Origin: Streptosporangium brasiliense
GTDB taxonomy: Bacteria > Actinomycetota > Actinomycetes > Streptosporangiales > Streptosporangiaceae
Direction of reading: 5' to 3'
Assembly: GCF_030811595.1 (NCBI RefSeq)
Contig: NZ_JAUSRB010000002.1
Span: 4,092,001-4,156,000, forward strand
DNA length: 64,000 bases
The position numbers were made by a program, and so were the translations under genes. The notes below the pieces were generated by a model. It was not told the origin of the DNA, did no database searches, and worked only from the letters and a program-made list of their open reading frames with translations. Below are positions 52,245 through 61,862 of this stretch, in pieces (position 1 is the stretch's first letter; each line of letters begins with the position of its first letter).

Positions 52245-55200
52245 ATGAGCACCGGGCTGATCGACGGGGATCCCCAGCGGCTGGGCGACTACTGGCTGGC
52301 CGGGCGGCTGGGCGCCGGCGGCCAGGGTGTGGTCTACGAGGCATACGACGCCGGGGGCAGGCGGGTCGCGGTCAAGGTGCTGCACGGCGACGCGGGCGCC
52401 GACCCCGAACTGCGCGACCGGTTCGGCCGCGAGGCCGCCGCCGCCCGGCGGGTCGCCTCGTTCTGCACGGCGGCTGTGATCGACGCCGACCTGGACGGCC
52501 CCAGGCCGTACATCGTCTCCGAATACGTCGAGGGCCCCAGCCTGCGCAGGGCGGTCACCGACGGGCGCCGCTTCACCGGGGGCGACCTGCACCGCCTGGC
52601 AACCGCGGTCGCCACCGCGCTGACCGCCATCCACGACGCCGGGGTCATCCACCGCGACCTCAAGCCCGACAACGTGCTGCTCGGTCCGGACGGCCCCCGG
52701 GTGATCGACTTCGGCATCGCCCGGACGGTGGACATGTCGCTGACCGCCACCGGCATGGTGGCGGGCACCCCGACCTACATGGCCCCGGAGATCTTCATGG
52801 GCCAGCGCGCGGGCACCCCGGCCGACGTGTTCGCCTGGGGTGGGATCATGGTGTTCGCCGCGACCGGGGCCGACCCGTTCCGGGCCGAGAGCCTGGGCGG
52901 CGTCATGCACCGCGTGCTGTCCGTCCAGCCCCAGCTCGACATGCTGCCCGAACGGCTGCGCCCGTTCATCGCGGCCTCCCTCGCCAAGGATCCGCAGGCC
53001 AGGCCGTCGGCCAGGGAGTTGCTGCTGGCCCTGGTCAGCGACGACGGCCGGCTCGACACCCCGAAGCTGCTGGCGGCGGGCAGCAGCGCCGGAGCGCAGA
53101 TCCGCGCCGCCTCCGCGGACCCGGCGCTCGGCGCCCTCGCCGAGGACGCCTACGCCGCGCTCGGCCCGGCCGAGCGCGAGGTCGCCCCCGAGGTGTTCCT
53201 CCGGATGGTCACCGTGACCGACGACGGCGAGCCGGCCGTACGGCGGGCGCAGTGGGGCGAGCTCCTCGACGGGCGGCCCGAGAGCGAGGCGACCGCCGTC
53301 CGGCGGGTGCTCCAGGTCTTCGCCTACCTGGTCACTCACGACGAGCAGGAGGTCTGGCTGTCCCGGCCGGCCCTGCCGCAGGCATGGCCCCGGCTGCGCC
53401 TGTGGGTCCAGGCCAACCGGGACGGCCTGGCCGTCCACCGGGGGATCCTCACCGCCGCCCGGCACTGGCAGGCCCAGGGCCGCCGCGACGGCGACCTGTT
53501 CCAGGGCAGCAGCCTGGAGAACGCCATGAGCTGGGCGGCCACCGGCCGCCGCAACATCACGCTGAGCCCGGTCGAACGCGACTTCCTGGAGGCCGGCGCC
53601 GCGCTCACCCGGCGCCGTGCCCGCCGGGGCCGGCTGCTGTCCATCACACTGGCCGCGCTGCTGGTGGTCGCGCTGGCCGCCGGGGCGCTCGCCCTGCAGC
53701 AGAGCAGGGTGGCCGAGGCGCGCAACGTCACCATCGCGCTCCAGCGCGACCAGGCGGGGGCCCGTCAGCTCGCCGCGACGGCGGAGTCACTGCGGGTCGC
53801 CGAGCCGGTCAGGGCCATGCTGCTCAGCGTGGCGGCCTGGCGGCTGGCCCCGGTGGCCGAGGCCAGGGCGAGCCTCACCGGCTCGCTCGCCCAGCGGGAG
53901 ACGGCCACCTTCCACGACCCGGCCACCGCCATACAGACGCTCCGGGCGCTGAGCCGCGACGGGCGCACGCTCGTCAGCGCGGGCGGGGGCGAGGTGCGGA
54001 TCTGGGACGTGCGGACGGGCCGGCGCACCGGCGGGTTCCGGGGGATAGGCGACGACCTGCGCGGGATCGCGCTGAGCCCGAGCGGCAGGCGGCTGGCGGT
54101 GATCAGCGGGCTGGAGCTGAAACTCTGGGACGTGGCCAGGGGCAGGCCGACCGGCGCGGCCCTCGCCGTCCAGGGACGCGAGGGCGGCGGCGACACCCAG
54201 GTCCACTTCGGCCAGGCCGAGGACCAGGTCCTGGTCACCCAGGGGGAGGGGCTGACGGTCTGGAACCCCGTGACCGGGGACAAGCAGTTCCCGTCCGCCG
54301 CGGGCATCGACTTCGACACCTCCGCCGACGGCCGCGGGCTGGCCGTCGGCACCATCGACGGGCAGGCGGTGGCCTTCACCCTGGCGGGCCTGGACAGGAT
54401 CTCGCTGGGGAGCCGGTGCGACACCTGCGGGATGCGCGTCGCCTACAGCCCGGACGGCAAGACCCTCGCGGTCGGCCGAGGCAAGACCGTCCAACTACGC
54501 GACGCCTTCACCGGGGCCGACCTGGAGCGCCCGTTCCCCCCGGGCAACGGCGGGACGCTGCGCTTCAGCCCCGACGGGCGCTTCCTGAGCGCGACGGACG
54601 AGACGAGCGTCAAGCTCTGGCGGGTCCAGGACGGCCGGCTCCTGCTCACCCAGCGGATCGAGGCGTTCATGCCCGCCGTGGCCTTCGACCCGGACGGGCG
54701 CACGCTGCGCTACCTCACCGAGGGGTCGGTCACCAGCCTCGACATCACCGCGCTGACCAGGCCCGTCCCGCTCAAGGGCGCTGGAACCCACTGGGCCGCG
54801 CTGAGCCCGGACGGGCGCCTGCTCGCCTCCCGGGACAGCGGGGCGAGCGAGGTCCGGCTCTGGGACGTCCGGCGGCGCGAGCCCCTCGCCGCCCTGAAGG
54901 TGGGGCCCGAGGGCGCCGACGGCTACTTCGAGATGACCTTCAGCGGCGACGGCAGGCGGCTGGCGATCAACACCGGCGGGGAGAGCTCCAGGCTGACGAT
55001 CTGGGACACCGCGACCTTCCGGCGGATCGCCGCCGTCCAGACCGCGCGCGGGGGCCAGGTGCCCGCCCTGGCGATGAACGCCGACGGCACCGCCGTGGCG
55101 GCCTACGTCCTGTACTACGACCCCGAGAAGGCGCCCAGCGGGGAGATCCACCTGTGGGACGTGCCCAGCGGCCGGCACCGCTGGTCCCTGAAACAGGAAT

Positions 55201-55784
55201 ACGTCGAGGCGCTGAGATTCACCCCGGACGGCAGGGCCATCGGGGTCGCCGGCGGGCAGCAGCGGCTGCTGGAGGTGGCGACCGGCAGACCCTTCGGCGA
55301 GACGTACGGCTCGCCGACCGTCAGCATCCCGGTGACCTCCATGGCCTTCAGCGCCGACGGCGCCCGCTCCGCCACCGCCGACCAGGTCGGGCGGATCTCG
55401 GTGTGGGAGACGGGTTCCAGGAGCCGGGTGGGCGCCCTGATCCGCGGCGGGGCCGGCGCCGGGACCGGGCTGGTCTACTCGCCGCGCGGCGACGTGGTCG
55501 CGGCCGGGGTCGGCCCGCAGTCGGTGGCGCTGTGGGACATCGCGACCGGGCGACGCCTGGGCCAGCCGATCGTGACGCACACCGGAGACCTCCAGTCGCT
55601 GGCGTTCACCGCCGACGGATCACGGCTGGTCACGGTCGACTCCGAAGGCGTCCTGGCCGAGCAGCCGGTCGATCCCGAGGAGGTGGCGCTCGCGGTCTGC
55701 GAGCGGGCCGGCCGTACCCTGTCGCGGAAGGAGTGGCGGACCTATCTGGCCGACATTCCATATCGCGACGTATGTCCTGGTTAG
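52245..55784 (+). CDS. WD40-repeat serine/threonine receptor kinase
   Basis: 1179 residues. Kinase domain (about 14-265): Gly loop GAGGQG, Lys in VAVKV near 43, HRDLKPDN near 135, DFG near 155. A helical region (about 290-460) resembles the C-terminal part of nSTAND1-type proteins but has no P-loop. A membrane helix follows (about 464-484: LLSITLAALLVVALAAGAL), then a beta-propeller of WD40 repeats (about 540-1150) with recurrent LSPDGR and IWDVRTGR blades. The propeller would face outward as sensor. The neighbouring paralogue at 55822 lacks it. Confidence 0.9.
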   Translation: MSTGLIDGDPQRLGDYWLAGRLGAGGQGVVYEAYDAGGRRVAVKVLHGDAGADPELRDRFGREAAAARRVASFCTAAVIDADLDGPRPYIVSEYVEGPSLRRAVTDGRRFTGGDLHRLATAVATALTAIHDAGVIHRDLKPDNVLLGPDGPRVIDFGIARTVDMSLTATGMVAGTPTYMAPEIFMGQRAGTPADVFAWGGIMVFAATGADPFRAESLGGVMHRVLSVQPQLDMLPERLRPFIAASLAKDPQARPSARELLLALVSDDGRLDTPKLLAAGSSAGAQIRAASADPALGALAEDAYAALGPAEREVAPEVFLRMVTVTDDGEPAVRRAQWGELLDGRPESEATAVRRVLQVFAYLVTHDEQEVWLSRPALPQAWPRLRLWVQANRDGLAVHRGILTAARHWQAQGRRDGDLFQGSSLENAMSWAATGRRNITLSPVERDFLEAGAALTRRRARRGRLLSITLAALLVVALAAGALALQQSRVAEARNVTIALQRDQAGARQLAATAESLRVAEPVRAMLLSVAAWRLAPVAEARASLTGSLAQRETATFHDPATAIQTLRALSRDGRTLVSAGGGEVRIWDVRTGRRTGGFRGIGDDLRGIALSPSGRRLAVISGLELKLWDVARGRPTGAALAVQGREGGGDTQVHFGQAEDQVLVTQGEGLTVWNPVTGDKQFPSAAGIDFDTSADGRGLAVGTIDGQAVAFTLAGLDRISLGSRCDTCGMRVAYSPDGKTLAVGRGKTVQLRDAFTGADLERPFPPGNGGTLRFSPDGRFLSATDETSVKLWRVQDGRLLLTQRIEAFMPAVAFDPDGRTLRYLTEGSVTSLDITALTRPVPLKGAGTHWAALSPDGRLLASRDSGASEVRLWDVRRREPLAALKVGPEGADGYFEMTFSGDGRRLAINTGGESSRLTIWDTATFRRIAAVQTARGGQVPALAMNADGTAVAAYVLYYDPEKAPSGEIHLWDVPSGRHRWSLKQEYVEALRFTPDGRAIGVAGGQQRLLEVATGRPFGETYGSPTVSIPVTSMAFSADGARSATADQVGRISVWETGSRSRVGALIRGGAGAGTGLVYSPRGDVVAAGVGPQSVALWDIATGRRLGQPIVTHTGDLQSLAFTADGSRLVTVDSEGVLAEQPVDPEEVALAVCERAGRTLSRKEWRTYLADIPYRDVCPG

Positions 55785-55821
55785 CCCAAACTTTCCACTC
55801 TTGGATCGCATCCAAGCCCTT

Positions 55822-57183
55822 ATGAGAGTCGCGGCGAGGTTGATCGAGGGGGATCCGCAGCACCTGGGGGACTACCGGCTGGCCGGACGGCTGGGCGAGG
55901 GCTGCCGGGGCGTGGTCTACGAGGCGTACGACCCCGGCGGCCGGCGGGTGGCTCTGAAAGTGCTCAAGGGCGACCCGGAGCTGTGGGCGGGGCTCGCCCG
56001 CGAGGCCGCCGCGGCGGGCCGGGCGGCGCCGTTCTGCACGGCCGCCGTGCTCGACGCCGGCCATGCCGGTCCGAGGCCGTACGTCGTCAGCGAATACGTG
56101 GAGGGCCCCAGCCTGCGCCGGGCCGGCCGGATCTTCGCCGGCGGCGACCTGCTCGGCCTCGCGACCGCGATCGCCACCGCCCTGACCGCCCTGCACGGCG
56201 CCGGCGTGGTCCACGGAGACCTCACGCCGGACAACGTGCTGCTCGGCCCCGGCGGCCCCCGGGTCATCGACTTCGGGCTGGCGCGGACCCCGGCGATGTC
56301 GCTGACCTCGGGCCGCCTGGGGGCCGGCGCCCCGGCCTACGCGGCGCCCGAGTCCTTCACCGGAGAGGGGACGGGCGCCCCGGCGGACGTGTTCGCCTGG
56401 GGGGCGATCGTGCTCTACGCCGCGACCGGCGAGGATCCGTTCGCGGCGCCCACCCTGGACGCGGTGATGCGGCGGATCCTCCAGGCCGGGCCCGACCTGA
56501 GTCCCCTGCCCGGCACGCTGCGCGACCTGGCCGCCGCCGCGCTGGCCAGAGACCCCCGTGCCCGGCCCACGGCCCGCGAACTGCTCACCACCCTGGTCGC
56601 CGGGGAGAGTCGCGCCGAGCCCCCTGTCCGGGGTGCCGAGCCCCCTGTCGGGTGTGTGGAGGAGGTGACTCCCGGCGCGGCGCGTGGTGACCACGGGTCC
56701 CCCGGTGCGGCGCCCGTGGCGGCGGACCCCCTGCTCGTCACCGGCGGTGACGTGGCGGCCAGGCTCCGCACCGCCTGCGACGATCCCGGGCTGGGCACCC
56801 TCGCGGAGGACGCCTACGCCGCTCTGGACCCGGCCGAGCGAGAGCTCGTCCGCGAGGTGTTCCTCCGGTTCGTCGTGCTGCCCGCCGGCGGCGGGCTGGT
56901 GACCCGAGGAGTGAGAGCTCCCCGGGCGGGGATCGAGACCCGGGTCGTCGAGGCGTTCGGCTGCCTGGTCGTCCGCCGGGGAGGCGAGGTCGCTCTGGCC
57001 CATCCGGCGCTGCCGTACGCCTGGCCCCGGCTGCGAGAGTGGATCGAGGCCGACCGTCACCGTCTCATGGCGCGCGGCGGACGCGTCCGCCCGGCGCTGC
57101 TCGCCCTGATCATTCTGGTGGTTTCCGCCCTGGCAATCGCGGTGGCGGTCTTCGGAGTGGCCGTCTTCGGGGTGGCGGCCTGA
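55822..57183 (+). CDS. Truncated paralogue of the WD40 kinase; kinase domain, helix and no propeller
   Basis: 453 residues. It aligns with the first 480 residues of the upstream kinase: LGDYRLAGRLGEG, VSEYVEGPSLRR, DFGLA and the PAERELVREVFLRF helical block. Catalytic loop reads HGDLTPDN near 130: the catalytic Asp is kept, but Arg of HRD and the usual Lys are replaced by Gly and Thr, so activity may be weak or absent. Ends with a membrane helix (about 424-450) and stops. It follows the kinase gene by 37 bases, indicating tandem duplication and one operon. ATG at 55822; TTG at 55801 is possible. Confidence 0.82.
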   Translation: MRVAARLIEGDPQHLGDYRLAGRLGEGCRGVVYEAYDPGGRRVALKVLKGDPELWAGLAREAAAAGRAAPFCTAAVLDAGHAGPRPYVVSEYVEGPSLRRAGRIFAGGDLLGLATAIATALTALHGAGVVHGDLTPDNVLLGPGGPRVIDFGLARTPAMSLTSGRLGAGAPAYAAPESFTGEGTGAPADVFAWGAIVLYAATGEDPFAAPTLDAVMRRILQAGPDLSPLPGTLRDLAAAALARDPRARPTARELLTTLVAGESRAEPPVRGAEPPVGCVEEVTPGAARGDHGSPGAAPVAADPLLVTGGDVAARLRTACDDPGLGTLAEDAYAALDPAERELVREVFLRFVVLPAGGGLVTRGVRAPRAGIETRVVEAFGCLVVRRGGEVALAHPALPYAWPRLREWIEADRHRLMARGGRVRPALLALIILVVSALAIAVAVFGVAVFGVAA

Positions 57184-57314
57184 GCGGCCCACCTCAGCGC
57201 CGGGCGCGGTAATCACCCGAGCGAATGAGGTGAATCACCCTGATGGCGGACGCCCCCGCGACAGCCGCTCTCCTACAGTCTCGGCCGGAGGAGACGACGC
57301 GGGGGGAAGTTTCG

Positions 57315-57734
57315 ATGCTCAAACTGTCCGATGCGAGTGACTTCACGGGTGAGGGCCTGACCCAGGCCCTGGAGAGCTACCTGGCCCGCTGGGGCGAGCG
57401 GACCGGCATCGTCGTCGAGACATGGGCGCTGCCCGGTACGGCCGTGCCGCGGAACCTGGCCCGGGCGGTGTACGCGACGGTTCTCGAAGCCCTCGCCAAC
57501 GTCGAACGGCACAGCGGTGCCCGGCACGTCTCCGTCGCGGTCACACTGAGCGCGACTGGCCTGCGCATGACCGTCAGCGACGACGGCGCGGGGTTCGCCG
57601 CGGACCGGTCCGACAGGTCGGGAGGGAGAGGTCTGGCCGCCATGCGGGCCTGTCTCGCCGAGGTGGGCGGCACCTTGACGATCAATTCCGTCCTCGCAGG
57701 CGGCACCACGGTAACGGGGGCCGTCCCCGTGTGA
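57315..57734 (+). CDS. Stand-alone HATPase_c protein (NarL-system kinase ATP-binding domain)
   Basis: 139 residues from ATG at 57315, chosen for GGGGGAAG six bases upstream; ATG at 57243 adds 24 residues. N-box EALANVERHSGA and G1 box VSDDGAGF with a GGRGLAAMRACLAEVGGTL G2 region, as in NarX/DegS/LiaS-type histidine kinases. No phosphoacceptor His domain and no membrane segment. May be a kinase fragment that works in trans or an anti-sigma-like ATPase. It follows the kinase paralogue by 131 bases on the same strand. Confidence 0.82.
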   Translation: MLKLSDASDFTGEGLTQALESYLARWGERTGIVVETWALPGTAVPRNLARAVYATVLEALANVERHSGARHVSVAVTLSATGLRMTVSDDGAGFAADRSDRSGGRGLAAMRACLAEVGGTLTINSVLAGGTTVTGAVPV

Positions 57735-57990
57735 AGACCGTCCGCTCCGGCAGTGGCCGCTCCCGGGACGGGCCGCGCACCCACCGGGTTCAGGCGGAAC
57801 GCCCGCGGCCGTCGGCCCGGGTGCGGTCCGCGAATGACGGGCCCCAACTGTCGACCGTTGTCCATGGCGTGACGCTTTCCCGGATCCGGAAACTAGTTTG
57901 CGCAGGTAGGGGCATATACAAGCCGCCTGATCAGGTCGGAGACGATCACTCGTGCCCGGCCCGGATGAACCGACGTTTTCGGGGGGAAAC

Positions 57991-58248
57991 ATGGCGCAGT
58001 GTGAGGTCTGCGGCAACGACTATGACATGAGTTTCGAGGTGCACGCCCAGGGGGCCGTGCACGTCTTCGACAGCTTCGAGTGCGCGATCCAGCGGATGGC
58101 GCCGATCTGTGAGCGCTGCGGGGTCCGCGTTGTCGGGCACGGGGTCCAGGCCGGCCGGCGCTGGTTCTGCTGCGCGCACTGCGCCCGGGAGGAGGGTGCG
58201 GACACGATCGTCGACCGGGTCGGCATCCCCACCCAGCAAGGCGCGTAG
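57991..58248 (+). CDS. Small Cys-rich zinc-ribbon protein
   Basis: 85 residues from ATG at 57991 with GGGGGGAAAC upstream. MAQCEVCGNDYD, then FECAIQ, then CERCGVRVVGHG and FCCAHCARE give four Cys-pair elements, suggesting two zinc sites. Such small proteins are widespread in actinobacteria and of unknown function. Monocistronic, with a terminator at 58321-58350. Confidence 0.8.
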   Translation: MAQCEVCGNDYDMSFEVHAQGAVHVFDSFECAIQRMAPICERCGVRVVGHGVQAGRRWFCCAHCAREEGADTIVDRVGIPTQQGA

Positions 58249-58320
58249 GGAGGCGGCCGTCGGCCGGACAGGTGTCGCCCGGGTACGACTGCTCCGGACG
58301 TCCCGTGACACCTGTGCCGT

Positions 58321-58350
58321 GGGCCCGGCACGAATGATCGTGCCGGGCCC
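58321..58350. terminator. Bidirectional hairpin terminator
   Basis: Perfect 13-base arms (58321-58333 and 58338-58350) around ATGA, between the converging zinc-ribbon and collagen-like genes. Confidence 0.85.
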
Positions 58351-58371
58351 GCGGACGGTTGGGAGCTCAGA

Positions 58372-60213
58372 TCAGCTCAGCGGCCAGCAGGTGGCGTGAG
58401 AGGTGATCTGCGCAGGCGAAACGCCGGAGTTCCTGGCCGTCACGGTCCAGGAGTTGTTGGCGTTGTCGGCCCGGTTGGCGGTGACGATCAACCCGTCCGG
58501 GTTCACGTATCCGCCATTGATCAGCGTCGTGTTCACCGGGCAGACGGCAACGGCGGTCCCGACGTCGTCACCGTCGATCGTGACGCTCTCGTCGACGTCC
58601 TGAGGAGCCACGATGACCCCCGCAGGCCCCTGCGGACCCTGCTCGCCCTGAGGCCCCTGCTCACCCTGAGGACCTTGTTCGCCTTGCGGGCCGGTGTCGC
58701 CCTGGGGTCCCTGCTCGCCTTGCGGGCCGGTGTCGCCCTGGGGTCCCTGCTCGCCTTGCGGGCCGGTGTCGCCTTGGGGACCTTGTTCGCCTTGCGGGCC
58801 GGTGTCGCCCTGGGGGCCCTGTTCGCCTTGCGGTCCCTGCTCACCTTGAGGGCCTTGCTGACCTTGAGGGCCGGTGTCGCCCTGAGGACCTTGTTCGCCT
58901 TGCGGGCCGGTGTCGCCTTGCGGTCCCTGCTCGCCTTGCGGGCCGGTGTCGCCCTGCGGACCCTGCTCACCCTGCGGGCCTTGCTCGCCCTGCGGACCCT
59001 GTTCGCCCTGCGGGCCGGTGTCGCCCTGTTCGCCTTGCGGACCTTGTTCGCCCTGCGGGCCTTGCTCGCCCTGTGGGCCGGTGTCGCCGGTGTCGCCTCT
59101 CGGGCCCTGGTCGCCGGTGTCGCCCTGTGGACCCTGCGGGCCCTGGTCGCCGGTGTCCCCCTTGGGTCCCTGCGGGCCGGTGTCGCCTCTCGGGCCTTGG
59201 TCGCCGGTGTCGCCCTGAGGGCCTTGCGGGCCCTGGTCGCCGGTGTCCCCCTTGGGTCCCTGCGGGCCGGTCTCACCTTGAGGACCCTGTGGTCCGGTGT
59301 CGCCTTGAAGGCCGGTGTCGCCGGTGTCGCCCTTGGGACCCTGGTCGCCGGTCTCACCTCGTGGGCCCTGCGGGCCGGTGTCGCCCTGTGGCCCCTGTGG
59401 CCCTTGGGCGCCGGTGTCACCCCTCGTGCCCTGCGGGCCCTGGTCGCCGGTGTCACCCTTGGGCCCCTGCGGGCCGGTCTCACCCTGCGGTCCCTGCGGG
59501 CCGGTGTCACCCGTGTCGCCCTTGGGTCCCTGTGGCCCGGTGTCGCCGGTGTCCCCCTTGGGGCCGCGCGGCCCCTCGACGCCCTGCGGCCCCTGCCTGC
59601 CCTGCGGCCCCTGCGGGCCGGTGTCGCCCTTGGGTCCCTGAGGGCCGATCTCACCGCGAGCTCCAGGTTCGCCCTGCGGCCCCTGCCTGCCCTGCGGCCC
59701 CTGCGGGCCGATGTCGCCCTTGGGTCCCTGCGGGCCTGTCTCACCACGCCTGCCCGGCTCACCCTGAGGGCCGGTAGGGCCTGGGACTCCAGGCCTTCCC
59801 TGGTCGCCGGTGTCCCCCTTGGGGCCACGTGGACCTTCGGCGCCCTGCGGCCCCTGTCTGCCCTGCGGCCCCTGCGGGCCGGTGTCGCCCTTGGGACCCT
59901 GGTCGCCGGTGTCACCCTTGGGTCCTCGCGGACCGGCGGGCCCCGGGAAGCCCCGGGGCCCGGGCGGACCTTCGGGACCTTCGACATTCCACAGGATCCG
60001 CGTCTCGTCGATGAAGCACGTGGTGATCCCGGTGCCGAGGACGCGGGGCCTTCCCTTGGTCGGTCCGAAGGACTTCACGCAGGCGTAAACCGTTGCGGGG
60101 TCGATGGCCGGCACGGACGCCGCACTGGCCACGGCACCGGCCTGGGCGGCCGCCATCGCGACCGCGACGGCAAGCAGCCGGCTACCGAAGAGGACTTTTG
60201 ATTGCTGTGCCAC
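58372..60213 (-). CDS. Secreted collagen-like (Gly-X-Y) repeat protein
   Basis: 613 residues from GTG at 60213. N-terminal signal sequence (about 5-38, ending ASAAS), a short domain with two Cys (about 39-78), about 150 uninterrupted Gly-X-Y triplets (about 79-530), then a compact C-terminal domain of about 80 residues with Cys in [14 protein letters not shown] and SHATCWPLS. The triplets are mostly GPQ, GEQ, GDT and GPK, as in bacterial collagens that form triple helices without hydroxyproline. The C-terminal domain may be the trimerisation or binding head. No LPxTG anchor is seen, so release or noncovalent wall binding is likely. Confidence 0.9.
   Translation of the reverse strand: MAQQSKVLFGSRLLAVAVAMAAAQAGAVASAASVPAIDPATVYACVKSFGPTKGRPRVLGTGITTCFIDETRILWNVEGPEGPPGPRGFPGPAGPRGPKGDTGDQGPKGDTGPQGPQGRQGPQGAEGPRGPKGDTGDQGRPGVPGPTGPQGEPGRRGETGPQGPKGDIGPQGPQGRQGPQGEPGARGEIGPQGPKGDTGPQGPQGRQGPQGVEGPRGPKGDTGDTGPQGPKGDTGDTGPQGPQGETGPQGPKGDTGDQGPQGTRGDTGAQGPQGPQGDTGPQGPRGETGDQGPKGDTGDTGLQGDTGPQGPQGETGPQGPKGDTGDQGPQGPQGDTGDQGPRGDTGPQGPKGDTGDQGPQGPQGDTGDQGPRGDTGDTGPQGEQGPQGEQGPQGEQGDTGPQGEQGPQGEQGPQGEQGPQGDTGPQGEQGPQGDTGPQGEQGPQGDTGPQGQQGPQGEQGPQGEQGPQGDTGPQGEQGPQGDTGPQGEQGPQGDTGPQGEQGPQGDTGPQGEQGPQGEQGPQGEQGPQGPAGVIVAPQDVDESVTIDGDDVGTAVAVCPVNTTLINGGYVNPDGLIVTANRADNANNSWTVTARNSGVSPAQITSHATCWPLS
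58615..59980. repeat. Collagen-type coding repeats in multiples of 9 and 18 bases
   Basis: The Gly-X-Y region consists of 9-base steps with longer near-identical blocks, for example the [12 protein letters not shown] unit (36 bases) repeated many times between 58680 and 59040. High identity there suggests recent expansion. Confidence 0.85.
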
Positions 60214-60640
60214 TCTTGTCTCAATTCTGCACGTTTTGATTGAAACGTTGCCTGGTGAATGGCCTGCGAGTCGAACCTGCGCTGCGATTCCAGAATGGTT
60301 GGACAATTCCCGATCGCACCATGTGTGCCTAGGGTGTCCGTTTGAGCGAGTTTCTTCCCGCCGGATGACTTCACCAGCAAATCCGTACCCAGAAGTGGGC
60401 AGGTGACCAGAACGTGACGGTGAACAGAGATTCAAGATCGAATAACGCGCGATCCCCTTGTGGGTAGCGGTTTGGTGGCGTTAGATCTTCTGGCGCCATG
60501 GAAGGACATGGGTGCCTTTAATCTTGCCGTGGAATGTCGTCGGTGCTAGGAAATAAAGCCATCTGTTCTTCTGTGGTGGATCTGTCGGTCCGTAACTCCG
60601 TTACGCCGGTGAATGGCCGCTGTTGCGGCGGCCATTCCGG
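60214..60640. other. Upstream region of the collagen-like gene
   Basis: 427 bases, noticeably AT-richer than the rest of the window, with no supported gene. It holds the collagen-like gene promoter and the 3' flank of the reductase gene. Frames here are short and lack starts. Confidence 0.55.
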
Positions 60641-61297
60641 TCAGGGCCTCCCGAAGGCGAATTCCAGCGGCGGCAGCACCGCCTGGGCGTCCGCGCCGCG
60701 GAACCACAGGCCGATCATGAACGCCGCCGTCGCCTCGAGCAGCCCGGCACGCTCCAGGCCGCCGCCCTCGACCGCCACGCATCCCAGGTCCTCGACCAGT
60801 GAGCGCGTGGTCGCCAGCGCGTCGTCGTCGTCCCCGCACAGCGGTACGGCCAGCGGGGTGCCGTGGAAGACGGGTGGTGTCATCCGCCAGACGTCCTCGT
60901 GGCACAGGTTGAAGGCCTTGACGACGCGGGCGCCGACGGCGGTCGCGGCGACGCGCTCGGCCATCGACGGCCCGTCCTCCGTCGCGAGGGTGAACCGCTC
61001 CGGCACGACCGGGTTGGTGCAGTCGATCAGCACGCGCCCGCGCAGCGTCCCGCCGGCGGCGCCGGCCGCCTCCAGGACGTCGAGCGCCGCGTGATCGCGG
61101 ATGGCCAGCAGCACCACCTCGCCGGCCGTCGCGGCCTCGGTCCAGGTGCCCGCGCGCGCGGCCGGGCCGAGGCGTTCGGCAAGGGCGGCGACCTTCACCG
61201 GGTCCCGGCCGCTCAGCGTCAACTCGTGTCCCGCGCGGACCCACTGCGTTCCGAGCGCGTCCGCCATGCGGCCCGCGCCGAGGATGCCGATACGCAT
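60641..61297 (-). CDS. NAD(P)-binding F420-reductase/coenzyme-dependent oxidoreductase family protein
   Basis: 218 residues from ATG at 61297 with GGAGG upstream. The N-terminus MRIGILGAGRMADALG is a Rossmann motif for NADP-type F420-dependent reductases (NADP_Rossmann, COG2085). VLLAIRDHAAL and IDCTNPV match that family, as does the VKAFN segment. Transfers hydride between NADP and F420 or a related substrate. Divergent from the HxlR-type regulator, a typical pairing. Confidence 0.88.
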   Translation of the reverse strand: MRIGILGAGRMADALGTQWVRAGHELTLSGRDPVKVAALAERLGPAARAGTWTEAATAGEVVLLAIRDHAALDVLEAAGAAGGTLRGRVLIDCTNPVVPERFTLATEDGPSMAERVAATAVGARVVKAFNLCHEDVWRMTPPVFHGTPLAVPLCGDDDDALATTRSLVEDLGCVAVEGGGLERAGLLEATAAFMIGLWFRGADAQAVLPPLEFAFGRP

Positions 61298-61395
61298 CCG
61301 TCCTCCTGTCATCTGGCTGATGTAGGAACGAATGTAGAAAACTCATCAGGCACCATCCGGTGCGTAACGTCTCAGCGATACTGGAGGACCCCGGC

Positions 61396-61755
61396 GTGTT
61401 CCTCGCAGACTGCCGTGCCCGGCTCGCCTTCGACCTGATCGGCAACACCTGGAGCGCCGTCGTCGTCTGGGCTCTGCGGGTCGGCCCACGGCGGCCCGGT
61501 GACCTGCGGGAGCACATCGGGGGGATCAGCGCGAAGGTCCTCACCGAGACCCTCCGCAGGCTGGAGTACAACGGCCTCGTCTCCCGCCGCGCCTACGCCG
61601 AGGCGCCTCCACGGGTCGAGTACGAGCTCACCGACCTGGGCCGCACCCTGGTGCCGCTGATCGAGGCTTTCGGGGAATGGGCGTTCGACCACGGAGACGA
61701 GGTCCTCGACGCTCAGGACCAGGCTGAGAGTCTCGAACGCTCAGGATCAGGCTGA
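61396..61755 (+). CDS. HxlR-family transcriptional regulator
   Basis: 119 residues from GTG at 61396, preferred because GGAGG lies eight bases upstream; GTG at 61360 gives 131. Winged helix with FLADCRARLAFDLIGNTW (redox-type Cys), GISAKVLTETLRRLEYNGLV and YELTDLGRTLVPLI. Regulates the divergent reductase gene, by family habit. A 28-bp tandem duplication near the 3' end changes the C-terminal frame and ends the protein early. Confidence 0.88.
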   Translation: MFLADCRARLAFDLIGNTWSAVVVWALRVGPRRPGDLREHIGGISAKVLTETLRRLEYNGLVSRRAYAEAPPRVEYELTDLGRTLVPLIEAFGEWAFDHGDEVLDAQDQAESLERSGSG

Positions 61756-61764
61756 GAGTCTTGC
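61710..61764. repeat. 28-bp tandem duplication at the end of the HxlR gene
   Basis: CGCTCAGGACCAGGCTGAGA begins at 61710 and recurs, with one change, at 61738. Because 28 is not a multiple of three, the second copy is read in another frame and a stop follows. Confidence 0.75.
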
Positions 61765-61818
61765 GGCCCGGGACCAGGCGGAGGTCCTCGACGCCCGGGA
61801 GCGCCGGGAGCCTCCCTG

Positions 61819-61846
61819 CCTCGGCCGCCGTCCGCGGCGGCCGAGG
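61819..61846. terminator. Bidirectional hairpin terminator
   Basis: Perfect 11-base arms (61819-61829 and 61836-61846) with a 6-base loop, between the converging HxlR and LtrA-like genes. Confidence 0.8.
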
Positions 61847-61862
61847 GGCGACGCTCGGTGGG

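Noticed and set aside
52133-52252. Upstream ATG starts for the ECF41 sigma factor
   Set aside because: They lie within or upstream of the matched promoter, so they would not be transcribed from it.
58396-60201. 601-residue plus-strand frame opposite the collagen-like gene
   Set aside because: Leu/Ala/Arg repeats are the complement of Gly-X-Y codons; the minus frame has signal peptide and end domain.
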